Assembly (NCBI GenBank): GCA_030144725.1
Contig: JASKMD010000017.1
Span: forward strand, 5,823,992 to 5,887,991
DNA: 64,000 nt
From: Haematococcus lacustris
Lineage: Eukaryota; Chlorophyta; Chlorophyceae; Chlamydomonadales; Haematococcaceae
Direction: 5' to 3'
Shown: one piece after another, positions 42,601 to 54,300 of the stretch
Layout: every line of letters starts with the position of its first letter
Position numbering within the stretch: position 1 is the first letter of the stretch
Program-made: the position numbers and the translations under genes
Notes under the pieces: generated by a model
The model's database searches: none
Told to the model about the DNA's origin: nothing
The model's input: only the letters and a program-made list of their open reading frames with translations

Positions 42601-43505
42601 GCAGCAGAAGAGCCACATCCAGGTGCGTTACACCGCGTCACAGGTCCAAACGGCCCGCCACCCTGGTCCCGGGGTTTTATCATATTATTCTACTAGATTT
42701 GTTTATTGAAGACCTTAAACTCCGCGCTAAATGCAGATATTGCAAAAGGAGCGCGACGCTCTGGCGGCGCAGCTGCGAGGTGTGGGGCCGCAGCGTGTTG
42801 AGGCATTGACCGCGGAGCTGTCCACTTTGCGGAACGTGGCGGCCGAGCGCGATCTTCTGCGGGAGGAGGCACAGCGCGCGAAGCAGGCCTGGCACGAGGC
42901 GGAGAGGCGGCTGAGCGATGCACAAGTTAGTGGTCGAGTGCGGCAGGGTATTACATTGGCGCTGTGCTGGTGTTGGTGCCGACGCCACCCTCCACTATTC
43001 CCGCGACGCTTTCCCGCTGACCCACGCATCACTGCTATGTGACACCGCCCAAGTCACACTCTAGTTCCCAGGTGTGCTGCACCCGGTGAGGTACCGCAAC
43101 GGTCACCTGCATCGCCCCTGCTGCTTTGCCTTATGAGCCCCAGAGAGTTGAGCGTAACAGCATCAAGGTGTGAGCGAGCTGCCCTGCCTGCCAGCCTGCC
43201 TGCAGGCTCACCAGCGCAAGCAGGCGGACGAGGCGGCTCAGCGGGTGGCAGCTCTGGATACCAGCCTGTCCAGGGTCCAGGAGGAGGCCCGGCAGGCCGC
43301 TGCCCAGCTGCAGCTGCTGACCAGCAAACTGTCTGCGGCCGAAGACGCAGTCAAGGTGGGCTGCAGCTGCTGGTGCTGTGTGTCTGATGAGGTCTGTGAG
43401 GGAGCTGACAATGGCGGCAGGGCTGTGAGTCGGTGTTGAGGCAAGGTCAGGTGCAGGCACTAGGGCTGGGCAGGCAGGTGTAGGCTAGGCTGAGCTTAGG
43501 CTGGG

Positions 43506-43546
<41 letters not shown>

Positions 43547-46009
43547 GCAGAGGACCGTGCCTGCTACACCACGCGTCGGACTACCACCTGGGTCAACCGG
43601 AGCTGGTCCTGCTGGTGCTACTGCTGTTTGCAACCCCCTTGTTTTCACTGTCAGCCTGCTCGGCAGCATTGATGAGAGCGGCAGAGGTAAAGCCGCCTGG
43701 GTGAGCCGCAGTGCGGAGCTGGTGATAAAGCCGTGGCAGCATGCAATCATCATCACCAGCTGCGTGGTAGTTGGCCCCCAGTGCTGCTGGCATACTGGAG
43801 CAAGCCCTGGCTGGGTGTGACGCCTGGCAGGGCTGGAGCAAGGGCTGGTGTTGGGGTGTGAGTGCAGATCAAGAAGGCCATGCTGGACAGCGCCCACGAG
43901 ACCATCTCCTCCCTGAAGGCTGAGCTGCAGGACCTGGCGGCTGAGCTGGATGACACTCGACGCGGGCTGGAGGAGGTGGAGGGGCAGGCCGCCCGGCAGG
44001 CGGAGGAGGACGCTGCAGAGAAGGCCAGCCTCAGGTAGGGAGGGAGGGGTGGGAGGGGTGGATGAGGTGCAAGGAGGTGGAAGGGATGGGAGGGGTGGAC
44101 GGGATGGGAGGTGGAAGGGATGGAAGGGGATGGGAGGGATGGGAGGGGTGGATGAGGTGCAAGGAGGTGGAAGGGATGGGAGGGGTGGACGGGATGGGAG
44201 GTGGAAGGGATGGAAGGGGATGGGAGGGATGGGAGGGGTGGATGAGGGGCAAGGAGGTGGAAGGGATGGGAGGGGTGGACGGGATGGGAGGTGGAAGGGA
44301 TGGAAGGGGATGGGAGGGATGGGAGGGGAGGAGACAGGATGGGGAAGGGGTGGGAGGAAGAGGGGTAGATGGGATGGGAAGGGCCAGGAGTGGGAAGGGA
44401 GAGGAGGGGCAGGAGGGGGGAGAGCGAGGGGAGAGGTGGGAGGGCAGGGGAGGGGTGTTGAAGGCCTGTGGGGTTTAAAAAGGGGCAGGCAGAGTGGAGG
44501 GCGGAGGGAGAAGGGTGTCCTGCTGGTGTCACACCATGGAGTCACGCCTCATTGTGTACCGCACGCTGCACCTTGTCCCAGAGCCGAGGTTGAGGCAGGA
44601 GAGGCGGCGCTGGAGGCGATGAGCGCGCAGGTGGCCGAGGCCAACGCCAAGCAGGCTGAGGCTGAGGCAGCGGCACAGGCGGCTGCAGCGCGGCTGAAGA
44701 GCCTGGAGGGGGAGCTGGCCGCCAAGGATGGCATGATCCACCATGTCGCGGAGGAGGTGGAGCGTGTGAAGGGTGAGGGCGGGGTAAGGGAAACGTAAGC
44801 AGGGGAGGCGCCCTGCAGGTCTGGCAGAGGCAGAGGCGCAGGGAGGCTGCTGAGTCAAGCTCGTCAGTGCTCACAGTGTGCGGCTGAGCGGTACAGGAAT
44901 CATCGCTGCACTCATGACTGCACATGGAGCTGCACTGTGGGCAGCGTTTGTTTAATACCAGCAGCAGCCGCAGCATCAGCCGTAGCAGCAGCAGTAACAG
45001 CAGCAGGTGTGTGGTGCTGTGTGCTGCGATTTCCCTGCAGAGCTGTATGAGCGGCGTGAGGCGCGGCTGCGGGAAGAGCGGGACGCCGCCCGGGGCGCAG
45101 CAGAGGCCGCTGCCCGGGAGGTGCAGGCTGCACAGGCCCAGGTGCAGGAGGTACAGGCGGCTGCTGTCAGCTTGAGGGAGCAGCTGCAGGCCAAGGCTGT
45201 CGAGCTGAAGGTGAGGGGAGCTGGAGGGAGGGCCAGCGCCGCTGGCTGATCACACGCATAGCCATGCTGCGCCTTGCCTCCAGTGGGACTGGGAGCCGCA
45301 GCAGCAATGGCAGGTGCAGGAGGCAGGCAGCAGCTGTAGTGGGAATGGTATGTGGGACTTGCGGTGACCCTCAGCCATGCACTCTACAGACTAAGCCTAT
45401 GCCAGATGACCTTCACTCACTGCACCATACCTTACCTTGACTCACCTTACCTTGCCTTACTTCGAAGTCGTTTACCTTGACTGAACTTACCTTTCCTCAC
45501 AATTTCATTGACTTACCTCACCTTGACCTGAAACTCTGAGCACTAGAGGGTGTGTAGCTTAGTGCGGGGACATAACCTTAGACCCTGACCCGAGACCCTA
45601 CGCCTCGACCTTGGACCGTACAGCTGGGCCCAACTGCACGGCTGGAGCGGTGTAAGCCATCACCAGCGGCATGGAGGGATGCTGCAGCCAGCAGGGCTGC
45701 ACTGTTGTCACTACACGCTGAAGGGTCACACAGCGCTGGCCTAGAGCTGTTGTGCAAGGCTGCTGTGATTGAGGCGGCTGAGCTGTTGCTGTGCTGGTGG
45801 CGGCTGTGCTGCAGGGTGAGCAGCAAGCACACAGCGCAGCAGCTGCCACGGCTGATCAGGCGCAGGCTGAGGTGCAGGGGCTGAGTGCCAGGCTGGCTGA
45901 GGCAGAGGAGGAGCTGAGGGGTTTGCTGGCGGTGGTGGAGCGGCAGAAGGCGGCCTCAGCAGCCAAGATGAAGCAGCTGGCCACATTCCTCACGGACATG
46001 GGGCAGTAG
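38888..46009 (+). CDS. VFL1: VFL1/LRRCC1-like leucine-rich-repeat and coiled-coil centriole protein
   Basis: Thirteen exons: 38888-40166, 40366-40621, 40757-40876, 41040-41319, 41551-41685, 42188-42364, 42455-42622, 42737-42925, 43206-43355, 43868-44034, 44582-44772, 45041-45210, 45815-46009; 3,477 nt, 1,158 aa, phases agree. Residues about 30-185 hold SDS22-like leucine-rich repeats (LVELNLSSNAIAHV, LTSLNLASNRLAG, LVHLNLAYNSLTSL, RLRILNIKSNLLAG). A Gln/Pro-rich linker and about 750 residues of Ala/Glu/Gln/Arg coiled coil follow. This layout and length match Chlamydomonas VFL1 and human LRRCC1, which sit in the basal-body lumen and control flagellar number and orientation. Intron 6 has a GC donor (AAG|GCGAGT). 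Part of exon 1 and exon 2 are duplicated inverted at 14950-16215. No motif separates VFL1 from other LRR-coiled-coil proteins with certainty. Confidence 0.82.
43504..43545 (+). repeat. (GGCA)n microsatellite in a VFL1-like intron
   Basis: About ten perfect GGCA units between exons 9 and 10. Confidence 0.85.
44035..44470 (+). repeat. Purine-rich minisatellite, 90-bp period
   Basis: GATGAGGTGC or its variant recurs at 44061, 44151 and 44241, giving three 90-bp units of almost pure purine followed by irregular GGGA-rich sequence. It lies in intron 10. The long open frames across it on both strands are repeat artefacts. Confidence 0.85.
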
Positions 46010-46039
46010 CTGCAACCATTAGGTTTGCACCGCATGCAG

Positions 46040-46898
46040 GGGGGGGGGGCATGCCTGCCGGGCTGACATGCCAGGCCTGACAGGCTGGTGATCGTGGATG
46101 AGTTCTGCACCAGCTGTGTCAGCTCGTCCGTGCATGCCCGCCAGCCATGTGAGCTGCACCTGCCGCCTGACCGGCCTAGGCCCGCAGACTGGGTACCCCC
46201 AGCAGGCCAGCTCAACCACCGGCTGTTGCGCCCAGCCTGGAGCCAGCGGCATGCTAAGGATGTGCGGGGCCTGAAGTGGTGCCATGAGGTGCCGCCCAAC
46301 CCCCCTCCCCCTCCCTCAGCACCACCCTGCCCCAGCTCAGCACCACCCTGCCCCTCCCCAGGACCCCCCTGCCCCTGCCCAGGACCAGCCCCCTACCCAG
46401 CCCCCACCTGGCCCAGTGCGATGACCCCAGGCCCCCCCACTGGGCAGGTGGCTGGACCGGGACACAACCCCTGCCTCAACTTCCAGCGTATTGTTGAGAG
46501 CATGCAGCGCCCCCTGGAGCTGTGCAGATGGAAGGACCAGGAGGCTCTGCCCCCCATTGGCAAGGAGTACCGTCAGCGCTACAAGCTGGTCAATGACCGG
46601 CTGCCCAAGGTCAGGCAGAGGTTGCACCGTGCTACAGAGTACCGGCGGGGTATTGATGGCCGGGCCCGCAACAATGCATAGGCCCTGGTAGTTTACACAA
46701 GCTATTAGCCTTACAAAGCATTAAGCTGTTAGTGTTGATGAGGTGCCCAGTGGTCGTGGGGTCTGCCCATGGAACGTGCCACCGGTGTGGGGTTTGCAGT
46801 CATCAAGGATGCGACCGAGGATGCTTCAACTTGTTTGTAGTAGCTGAGTGAGATTACCCACAGTCAAACATGTTGTTCCTTGTTGAATGAGTTTTGTT
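46040..46898 (+). pseudogene. Fanzor lineage B copy 3, 5'-truncated
   Basis: It begins at the end of RuvC-II: RLVIVDEFCTSCVSSSVHAR (from about 46080), then RGLKWC, a Pro-rich linker, a frameshift near 46420-46465, and RuvC-III (the DRD codons at 46456, then NPCLNFQRIVE) to the stop at 46679-46681. The lineage B 3' tail runs to 46898. It starts only about 30 bases past the VFL1-like stop, in the sense direction, so it may supply that gene's 3' UTR. Confidence 0.72.
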
Positions 46899-47307
46899 GG
46901 AACTGCAGCACCGAGCAACATGTCACAAGCACGTGCGACCAAGCAGCCTAATGGCTGACAGTCTAGGCCATCTTCACCGTCAGCATGGCATTTCTTGCAT
47001 GCAGGCTTCAGGTGCAGGCTAGTGTGCTGCCAAGGAGTAGAGGGAAGGGGGGTGGGTTACTATACTCGTGCCTTGGTGACCAGGCAGGTGCCATGGGAGG
47101 TGGAAATGCTTTGTAAGTGTAATGCTGGGATGACATGCCTTGCACCCACAGTTGACAGGGCACAGCAGCAGGTTGTGCTCCTGCATAGCATGGTGCCCAG
47201 CATGTGTAGGCTTTGTGTCTCCCGGGTGTTGTAAAGTGAGTATTTATTTGCACGACAGACTGACAATGTTTGGGATTGACATCTGGTCACAAGCTGGTTG
47301 TATCTGG
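46899..47307. other. Gene-free stretch between two Fanzor fragments
   Basis: No exon supported. GACCAAGCAGCCTAATGGCT near 46948 resembles 5703-5722, a weak dispersed repeat. TGTAA words near 47114 and 47232 could serve as polyadenylation signals for transcripts reading through from VFL1. Confidence 0.35.
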
Positions 47308-47720
47308 AAAGCAGGTGCTGTAACGAGCCGTGGCTGCCTCCTGATGCATGCTGCCTACACACAGCCACAGCCAGGCAGGTGGCTGGACAGGGACTGCAAT
47401 GCAGCGCTGAACATGCAGCGCATTGGGGAGAGCAAGTGGCGCCCGCTGGAGCTGTGCTGGTGGCCACAGCAGGGAGCGATGCCAGCCAAGGGCAAGGAGT
47501 ACCCTGGCCTGGGGTACAAGCGGCTGCGAGACAAGTCACCCAAGACCCAGCCTGCTGTGGCACAGTAGTGTATGTGCCCCCCTTTGTTGAGCTGTCATCA
47601 GCTTACAATTAGTGCATGTTTTGTCATGCCAACTCTACACAATAGCCATCGTGGTCAGGCAATAGTGTAGGTGGTAGGCGGCTCATGTGCCATGTGCACT
47701 GGGTTTACTCCACACAGCGC
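47308..47720 (+). pseudogene. Fanzor lineage A copy 5, short
   Basis: A 5' end shared with 49362 and 53905 (GCAGGTGCTGTAACGAGCCG) is joined directly to WLDRDCNAALNMQRIGESKW (RuvC-III) and reads intact to the stop at 47566-47568, then a decaying lineage A 3' tail. Everything between the element 5' end and the C-terminal 65 codons is deleted. Confidence 0.68.
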
Positions 47721-47728
47721 AATAACAC

Positions 47729-47808
47729 CATTTGAGTCGGACCACTATTGGCCACTAGTACATTCCCGCTAGTGGCTGCTAGTGGCCACTACTGGTCCGG
47801 CTCAAATG
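47729..47808. repeat. Foldback of two 30-bp arms
   Basis: Arms 47729-47758 and 47779-47808 are inverted repeats with three mismatches around a 20-base loop, and TAGTGGC-like words recur in and beside the loop. It could form a strong hairpin in RNA or be a small foldback element. Confidence 0.65.
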
Positions 47809-48353
47809 GACCTTTATGCAAGGACAAAGCTGCGCACTGGAGCCGATTGAAACGGCCACTCTTGCATGGGCTCTGATGGTTGCCTAACTCTACACAGCAT
47901 TCACGTCAATGACCAGCTCTGGTTTGTGCGAACGACAACAAGCACTTGCATTCCTGCATTGCCTGCTGATGCTGTAACATTGCATCATGGCAGGGTGACA
48001 AAGCCGCTCGATGACATCAAAGTGGCATGAAACACTCATGCAAGAGATATCTTTGCAGGAGAAGGAGTGTTGGTTTGACCAAAGAGAGGGTGCTTAGTCA
48101 TGGTGCTGCCAGCATGGTGGTGCACTACTGCATGATGAAAAAACAGAACAGATGAAGCATGGCTCTTCTCGCTAAACGTATGGTGCAGGCCCTTCTCATG
48201 CTGAAGGCGGGCAGCCTGTCTCCCCTCGCCACCTTGAACGGGGATCCTACCCGCTGCCCATACCCTCACAGTTCCTCACGCTTTGGCCAGATGTGAGCAG
48301 CTGCCAAGGGACGAGATGTCTTTGCAGTTCACATGCATGTGTACCCTCCACGC
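47809..48353. other. 3' flank of the DRP5A gene
   Basis: About 540 bases past the DRP5A stop (minus strand). I see no exon and no clear TGTAA on the minus strand. Confidence 0.35.
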
Positions 48354-51300
48354 CTACAGCACCTTGGACAGCTCCTGAAACTCGTTCTTAAGGCGCAACA
48401 GGCTCTCTGTGCGTTTCTGCAAGCTGTCTCGCTTGACTTGGAGCGCTTGGAGGGCGCTGGGCGAGGCGAACATGCTCATGAAATCAGTGTCTGCACGCAG
48501 GTGGAGGTGCAGTCACAGCAGTCATGGACTGTCTCAGACTGACAAACCATTGGCACAGGCTCGTGCCCTGCGGTCCAAACCAGCATCACAGTGTGGCTCC
48601 TTGGCCTTGACCATCGCGCCCGCAGTGATGCACCAGTGGGCAAGGTGTTCTGAGCCAGGAGTGCTCCTAGCTTGGGCCCATAGACAGGCTGCGGGGATGT
48701 GTGCAGGGGCTACCCTCACGCATGAGACCGGGTGTGTGCCAATCACCTGATCGAGCAAACAGGTCCAGGGCCACCTCCAGGCCTAGCCGGGCCTTCAGGG
48801 GGTCCAGGAAGGCGGCCTTCAGGCTGGTCGGGGCGGACTGCTGCGCCACGCTGTAGCGCAGGCGGTTGAACAGGCGCTCAGCTCTTTGTATCACCTCGTC
48901 ATAGCCTTCACCGCCTTGGGAAGAGGACTGGTAAGGCATGCCAAACCTTCCTGAGGGCAAGCGGTCGAGAAAGGGTCAGGCAGCATTGGTGTGATGATTG
49001 TCAGATGAATTACCTGCTGCTTGTGAAGAGCCTGAGTCAGCTGCGGGTTGTGACAGGGGGGAGGCGGCGCTGACTTGCCACTGACAAGCAGTTGGGAGTG
49101 ATGAGTTCAACTGCAAGCTGCAATAGCAGTGAGCTGAGCAGGAGCAGGAGGCAGCACAAGCTTCCACACACCATGAGATAGTTGCTGCTGCTGCTGCACC
49201 CGCTGTGACTTGACAGCCCTCTTGCTGGGGGTATTGTCCAGCATGCGGCCTGCGAAGACACAGGTATGCGACCACACAGGTATGCATGTGTCCCCTGTGC
49301 TGCTCTACTGCGCTGCACCCCTGCCTGTTCCACTGAATGGCTGGGCACACAGAACACAAAGTCAATACAGCAGTTCAAAAAGGCAGGTGCTGTAACGAGC
49401 CGTGGCTGCCTCCTGATGCATGCTGCCTACACGCTGCACTGGGCTGTGCCCCTGGAGGTGCCCTTTGGAAGTGCCCTTCGGAAGTGCCCTTTGGAAGTGC
49501 CCTTTGGAGGGTTGGTTGTTTCTGTTGGACATGCAGTGGTCGTGGGGTCTGCCCATGGAACGTGCCATCGATGTGGGGTTTGCAGTCATCAAGGGTGCGA
49601 CCGAGGATGCTATAACTTGCTTGTAGTAGTTGAGTGAGATTACCCACAGTCAAACATGTTCCTTGTTCAATGGGTTTTGCTTGCCTGTTAGAAAGGCAGG
49701 CTGTGGTTGCTGTAATGAGTTCGTGTCTTTCTAACAGTCTGCAACCAGTTGTGGTGCGCAGGGGGCAGACTCACCAGGGCCAGGAACAGGAGCAGGGTTT
49801 GCTGCCGGGGCCGGCGTTTCAGGAATTGTCAGTCCGTTGGCGCCAGTTGGGCGTACTGCATGGGGCGTCCGGGCTGCAGCCTACAGGGCAGCAGACAAAG
49901 CTATCTGACTTGGTGCCGCTCTAGTCCCATTTGCGCCATTGCAGCCAAGGTTGGGTAGGATCAAGAGGGGATTAACCAGGGGATGTGGTGCTGGTGCTGC
50001 TACTGGCTACGCAGGGCACACCTGAAGCATGTGGATGGAGTTAGCTCCACCTTCTAGGGGCAAGACACCTGTGGATCCATTGGGAGCCTCGCCCTCCTCA
50101 TCTGACCCATTCCCTGCCATGTCGGTTTCTGGTGGGTATACATCTGGGATGGAGGCAAGCAGGTTGACTGCGCAGTTGAAAAGAGCAAGCCAAGAGCAGC
50201 ACCCAGTTGAGCCCATGCATATGCCCATGCTACTATGCAATGCAAGCATACACAGTACGAGGCACGAGGCTGTAGGGACAGGCAACCCACCAGGCCTTAC
50301 CCAAGAAGCAGCAGTGTTGAGCTCTTTGTGGGTGTTGATGACAGTGTACATGACACAGGAGGAGCATGATCACAATGTTCACCACTATACCAGTGCCCAC
50401 CTGCAAACTCAGACGTGGCAGCGTCCAGGGTCTGGCGCAGCACTCCTCGTGTGCCCTCTTCTAGTCGGGACAGGAAGGCCTGGTATGCTCCCCGAAGCGT
50501 GGCATGGAAGGCTACATGTGGCCGCAGCGTCTCCTTGCTGCTCCCTTCACATGCAACCAGCACCACCACCCCTCATGATGCTGACACAGGTTCAAATGCC
50601 AGCCACCCACTCCAGTACTGCTGGGGCATGTCTGAATTCATACATGTTCCAGTAGGGGCGACTGGAGCTGCCGTAACCCACCTAGTGCCGTAGCTCGGTC
50701 CACTGCAATGTCGAACATACGGCGCAACACAAACGCGAGCCTGGCACACGCCATGTCCAGCAGCGGGCCCAGCACCTCCCGCGCCATCTGGCGTGCAATG
50801 TCCTCAGCAGCCCGGCTGGAGGCCATGTAGGCGCTGCGGCCTTTGTAGGCCAGCAGCAGGTTGGCCACTCGGTCGGTAGCAACAGCTGCGGACAGGCAGG
50901 CGATGCAAGTAGAGCAGGAGGGGAGGAGGACACTACCCACCACGGCCAGGGCTGCAGGGATAGCAGTCATGAGAGCACATGTACTAACGATGACATTAAA
51001 CTAATGTTGGGTGGCGGAACACCCTATAGACGCTATGAACAGTGTAAGCCAATAGTCCAAACAAAGTAGCTACAAACAAATCACAAACGTCCCGAAGCGC
51101 AGGACTTGTTGCCCGCTGCGCTCATGATGGAGGTGCTGGTGGTTGCTGTGAGGAGAGTTTTTCATGTAAATGCAGAGCTGGAGTAAAGGCAGAGCGGGAG
51201 TTGGGGGCTAGTGGGCTATGTGCCTACCCTTGTGTGCCACTGACCTGCGGGGAAGCGCAGCGCATGTGCTGCTTCTTGGAACTCGTGCAGGCAGCGCTCG

Positions 51301-54300
51301 AAGGCTGCACCCCCAAACAACTTCAACCCAGCATTGGGTGGGACGACTGGAGTGGATGTCCCAGGCCAGCCTGCCGCGCCGGCCCTGCATGCTGTGCGCT
51401 CTTCCTCTGTCGTCATGCCGTGCTGTGCTGGGTCTGGGTCTGTGGAGCCTTCAAGCAGCTGCTGCACCCCTGAGGAAACTGAGTCGGAAAACCTCATGGC
51501 TGCAAGGCGGGGACGCAGAGCAAACAAGACAATCGAAGCCTCACACACAAGTCCCAGGGGTCAGGTGGGCAGCCTGGCAGCAGCAGTACACACCCATGCC
51601 GCACTACTGGAATCCAGGTCAGTGCAGCCAGGCCACCTGCAGTGCAGGCAGTCTAAAGCCACCACACCTGTAGCTCTCACAGCTGCCACATCCTCCGCAG
51701 CACGCAGCTCGGCCTCCGCCTTCTGCAGCTCCCTGGCAGCTGACTCCACACGATCCACCAGCACGCTCAACGTGTGCGGAGCTGCAGTGCGCATATGCCA
51801 CATGCCGCTAAGAGTTGCTCATGGTCATGACGTTGGACATCAGGGTCAAGGTGGGCGTGTTGGCTGCACATATCAACATAGTCGGGCATTGCATGCTGCC
51901 CAGTGCAGCGGCACTGACCTGCTTCACGGTATCTGCGAGCAAGCTCCTCCTCAAGGAACCTGGCAGGGGGCAGGAGCAAGCAGGAGGCAAGTATAGATCA
52001 ACACACAGCATGGAGGTGTCCAGGCGGTAGGGAATAGAAGGGGCAGGGTGAGTGCGCTTGCTGGCCTGTAGTTGACACAAGCAGGATTAAGTGTGGTGGG
52101 CAGCCTCACTTCTTGAGGTTGTTGAAGCCAATCCGCGATGCAAACCGCTCCTCATCAAACCCACCCTGCAGCAAGTGCACATGGACATTAGGATGGTGTG
52201 AATTGCACTGCAGGCCAACATCACAGCTTGCGCAGTTGAGCAGATACTCGCGGCATACCAGGTGTTTCATAGTTCCCACCTTGATCCCTTCTCGCATATG
52301 CTTGGTGATGCTGACATCCACCTGCGTGCAAGGGTTCACTTGCAGCAATGGACCTCCCCTGCTTGACGCTGGTGACTGGGTTCAGCATCCTATGACTCAG
52401 CCTTTGCGTCGGTACTTGTTGCCAGGGAGGTGTTAAGCACTGTTTGCATGCCTTGCTTTCTGGTACTACACGCCCAGTGGGTATCAGGCATAGTCATGAT
52501 TTGCACCTGGCAGCAACATGTCACTCCCAAAGCTCCAGCTCACCTCACTCATCTGCTTGCGCCAGTCACTGCTGCTTTGAATAGCCCGATCCTGTGAGCA
52601 TGACGTGAGCAATTTTGTACCTTGTTTATTTGCCCCTGCCCCTCCATCTCCATTGCTAGGCTGTTCTTTACAGCAAAGTGGTGGCTGGTGGCTCACCTTT
52701 GGCAGTGCGACAAAGAAAGGGCGCACATTGGATGGCAGATACCCAGTGGCAGCCAAATACCTGGGTGCACAGCAGGGGAGTGTGATGTCACATGCCTGGG
52801 CAGGCCTGGCGGCAAGGACTGTGCAGCAGAAGACCCAGGACTCACTTGTCAATTTCCCACCGCTCCGCAAACTCTTTTAATCGGTTGTCAAACTTACTGG
52901 CCACAAACACCTGCATGGCAGTGGGAGCAGATAGTGCAGTGAGCACCAAATGTGCAGGCCTGAGATTGGTGGCATCACTAGGCTGCATGGCCTCTAAAGC
53001 TAGCTGCCCAGCTACGTGCCACGCCCACCACACAACTGCCCAGCACTGGGCACCCTGAAATAGTCATGTCACTAAGGGTTCAGCCACAGAGGCAGGGGGC
53101 CTCTGCACCCCTGTCTGGCGCCATTACCGTGCGCTGGAAGCCTGGGTCGACTTCTTGGACCACATTGAGCCAAAGAGAGCTGGCCCACTCCACGCTGCTT
53201 TGCTGGAGGAACAAGATAAGCCTGCACTCAATGACAAGAAACAGCACACTGGTTTTGCTACACAACAGTATGCAGGTTCAACAGACCTGTTTAAAACTAC
53301 TTCATCACTGTACCTGTGGGCAGGCTGAGCCTGAGCTTTGACCATGGCCAGGATGTCTTCAGGAGTGCGGTCAGCCTCGCCATTCTTTGCCTATGGTAAG
53401 GTGCACTGGGTTAGGCGGGAGTGAGTACAGCCTTGCCACACTGCACTGCCACCCACCTTCAATATGAAGCCTGGCGTATCGATGATTGTGAGGTTTGGGC
53501 AATATGCATACCTACAACCAACAGAAACAGCATCAGCAGCGTGTCTTCAGGTTGTGTTCTTTGACAAACAGTTGTGTGACACGCATGCCATACTCACTCT
53601 ACTTTCATCACGATGGGCTTGGCAGATACAGTTGCGCCCCCAAGTCTACGCAGGTGATCCTCCGTGCGCTTCATGATGGCATCTGCCACAGCTGTCTCGG
53701 GTATGATGGGCGGCCCATAGTCATCTGTGTCGTCCTCTTGCAGCCTGCAGCGGGGCTCCTGGGCTGTCGGGTCATGGTACATCTGGACGATTAGTGGCCT
53801 GCGTGTCCCCATCTCCACCTCTCGGACATTGAAGCGGAACTGCGCAGTGCATGGCCACACCCCACCATCAGGGTTGGTTGCTGCTGCCTCATCACCTCAC
53901 GAACTTAATACAGCAGTTCAGAAAGGCAGGTGCTGTAACGAGCCGGGTCCACTGCCAGCCAAGCGCAGCAAGCGCACCAAGGCTGAGCCGGCAGATAAGC
54001 CCACAAAGGGCAAGGGCAAGGCTGTCAAGGCAAAGCCAGCACCACAGCCAGGCATGTGGGTAGACAGGGACCGCAATGCAGCGCTGAACATGCAGCGCAT
54101 TGGGGAGAGCAGGTGGCGGCCGCTGGAGCTATGCTGGTGGCCAGAGCAGGGGAAGCTGCCAGCCAAGGGCAAGGAGTACCCTGGCCTGGGGTACAAGCGG
54201 CTGCGAGACAAGCCACCCACAGCCCAGCAGCAGCAGCAGCCTGCTGAGGCACAGTAGTGTGTGCCCCCCCTTTGTTGAGCTGTCATCAGCTTTCAATCAG

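Noticed and set aside
43496..44545. 350-codon Pro/Ser-rich minus-strand frame
   Set aside because: It is the complement of a purine-rich minisatellite in VFL1 intron 10 and overlaps two real exons on the other strand.
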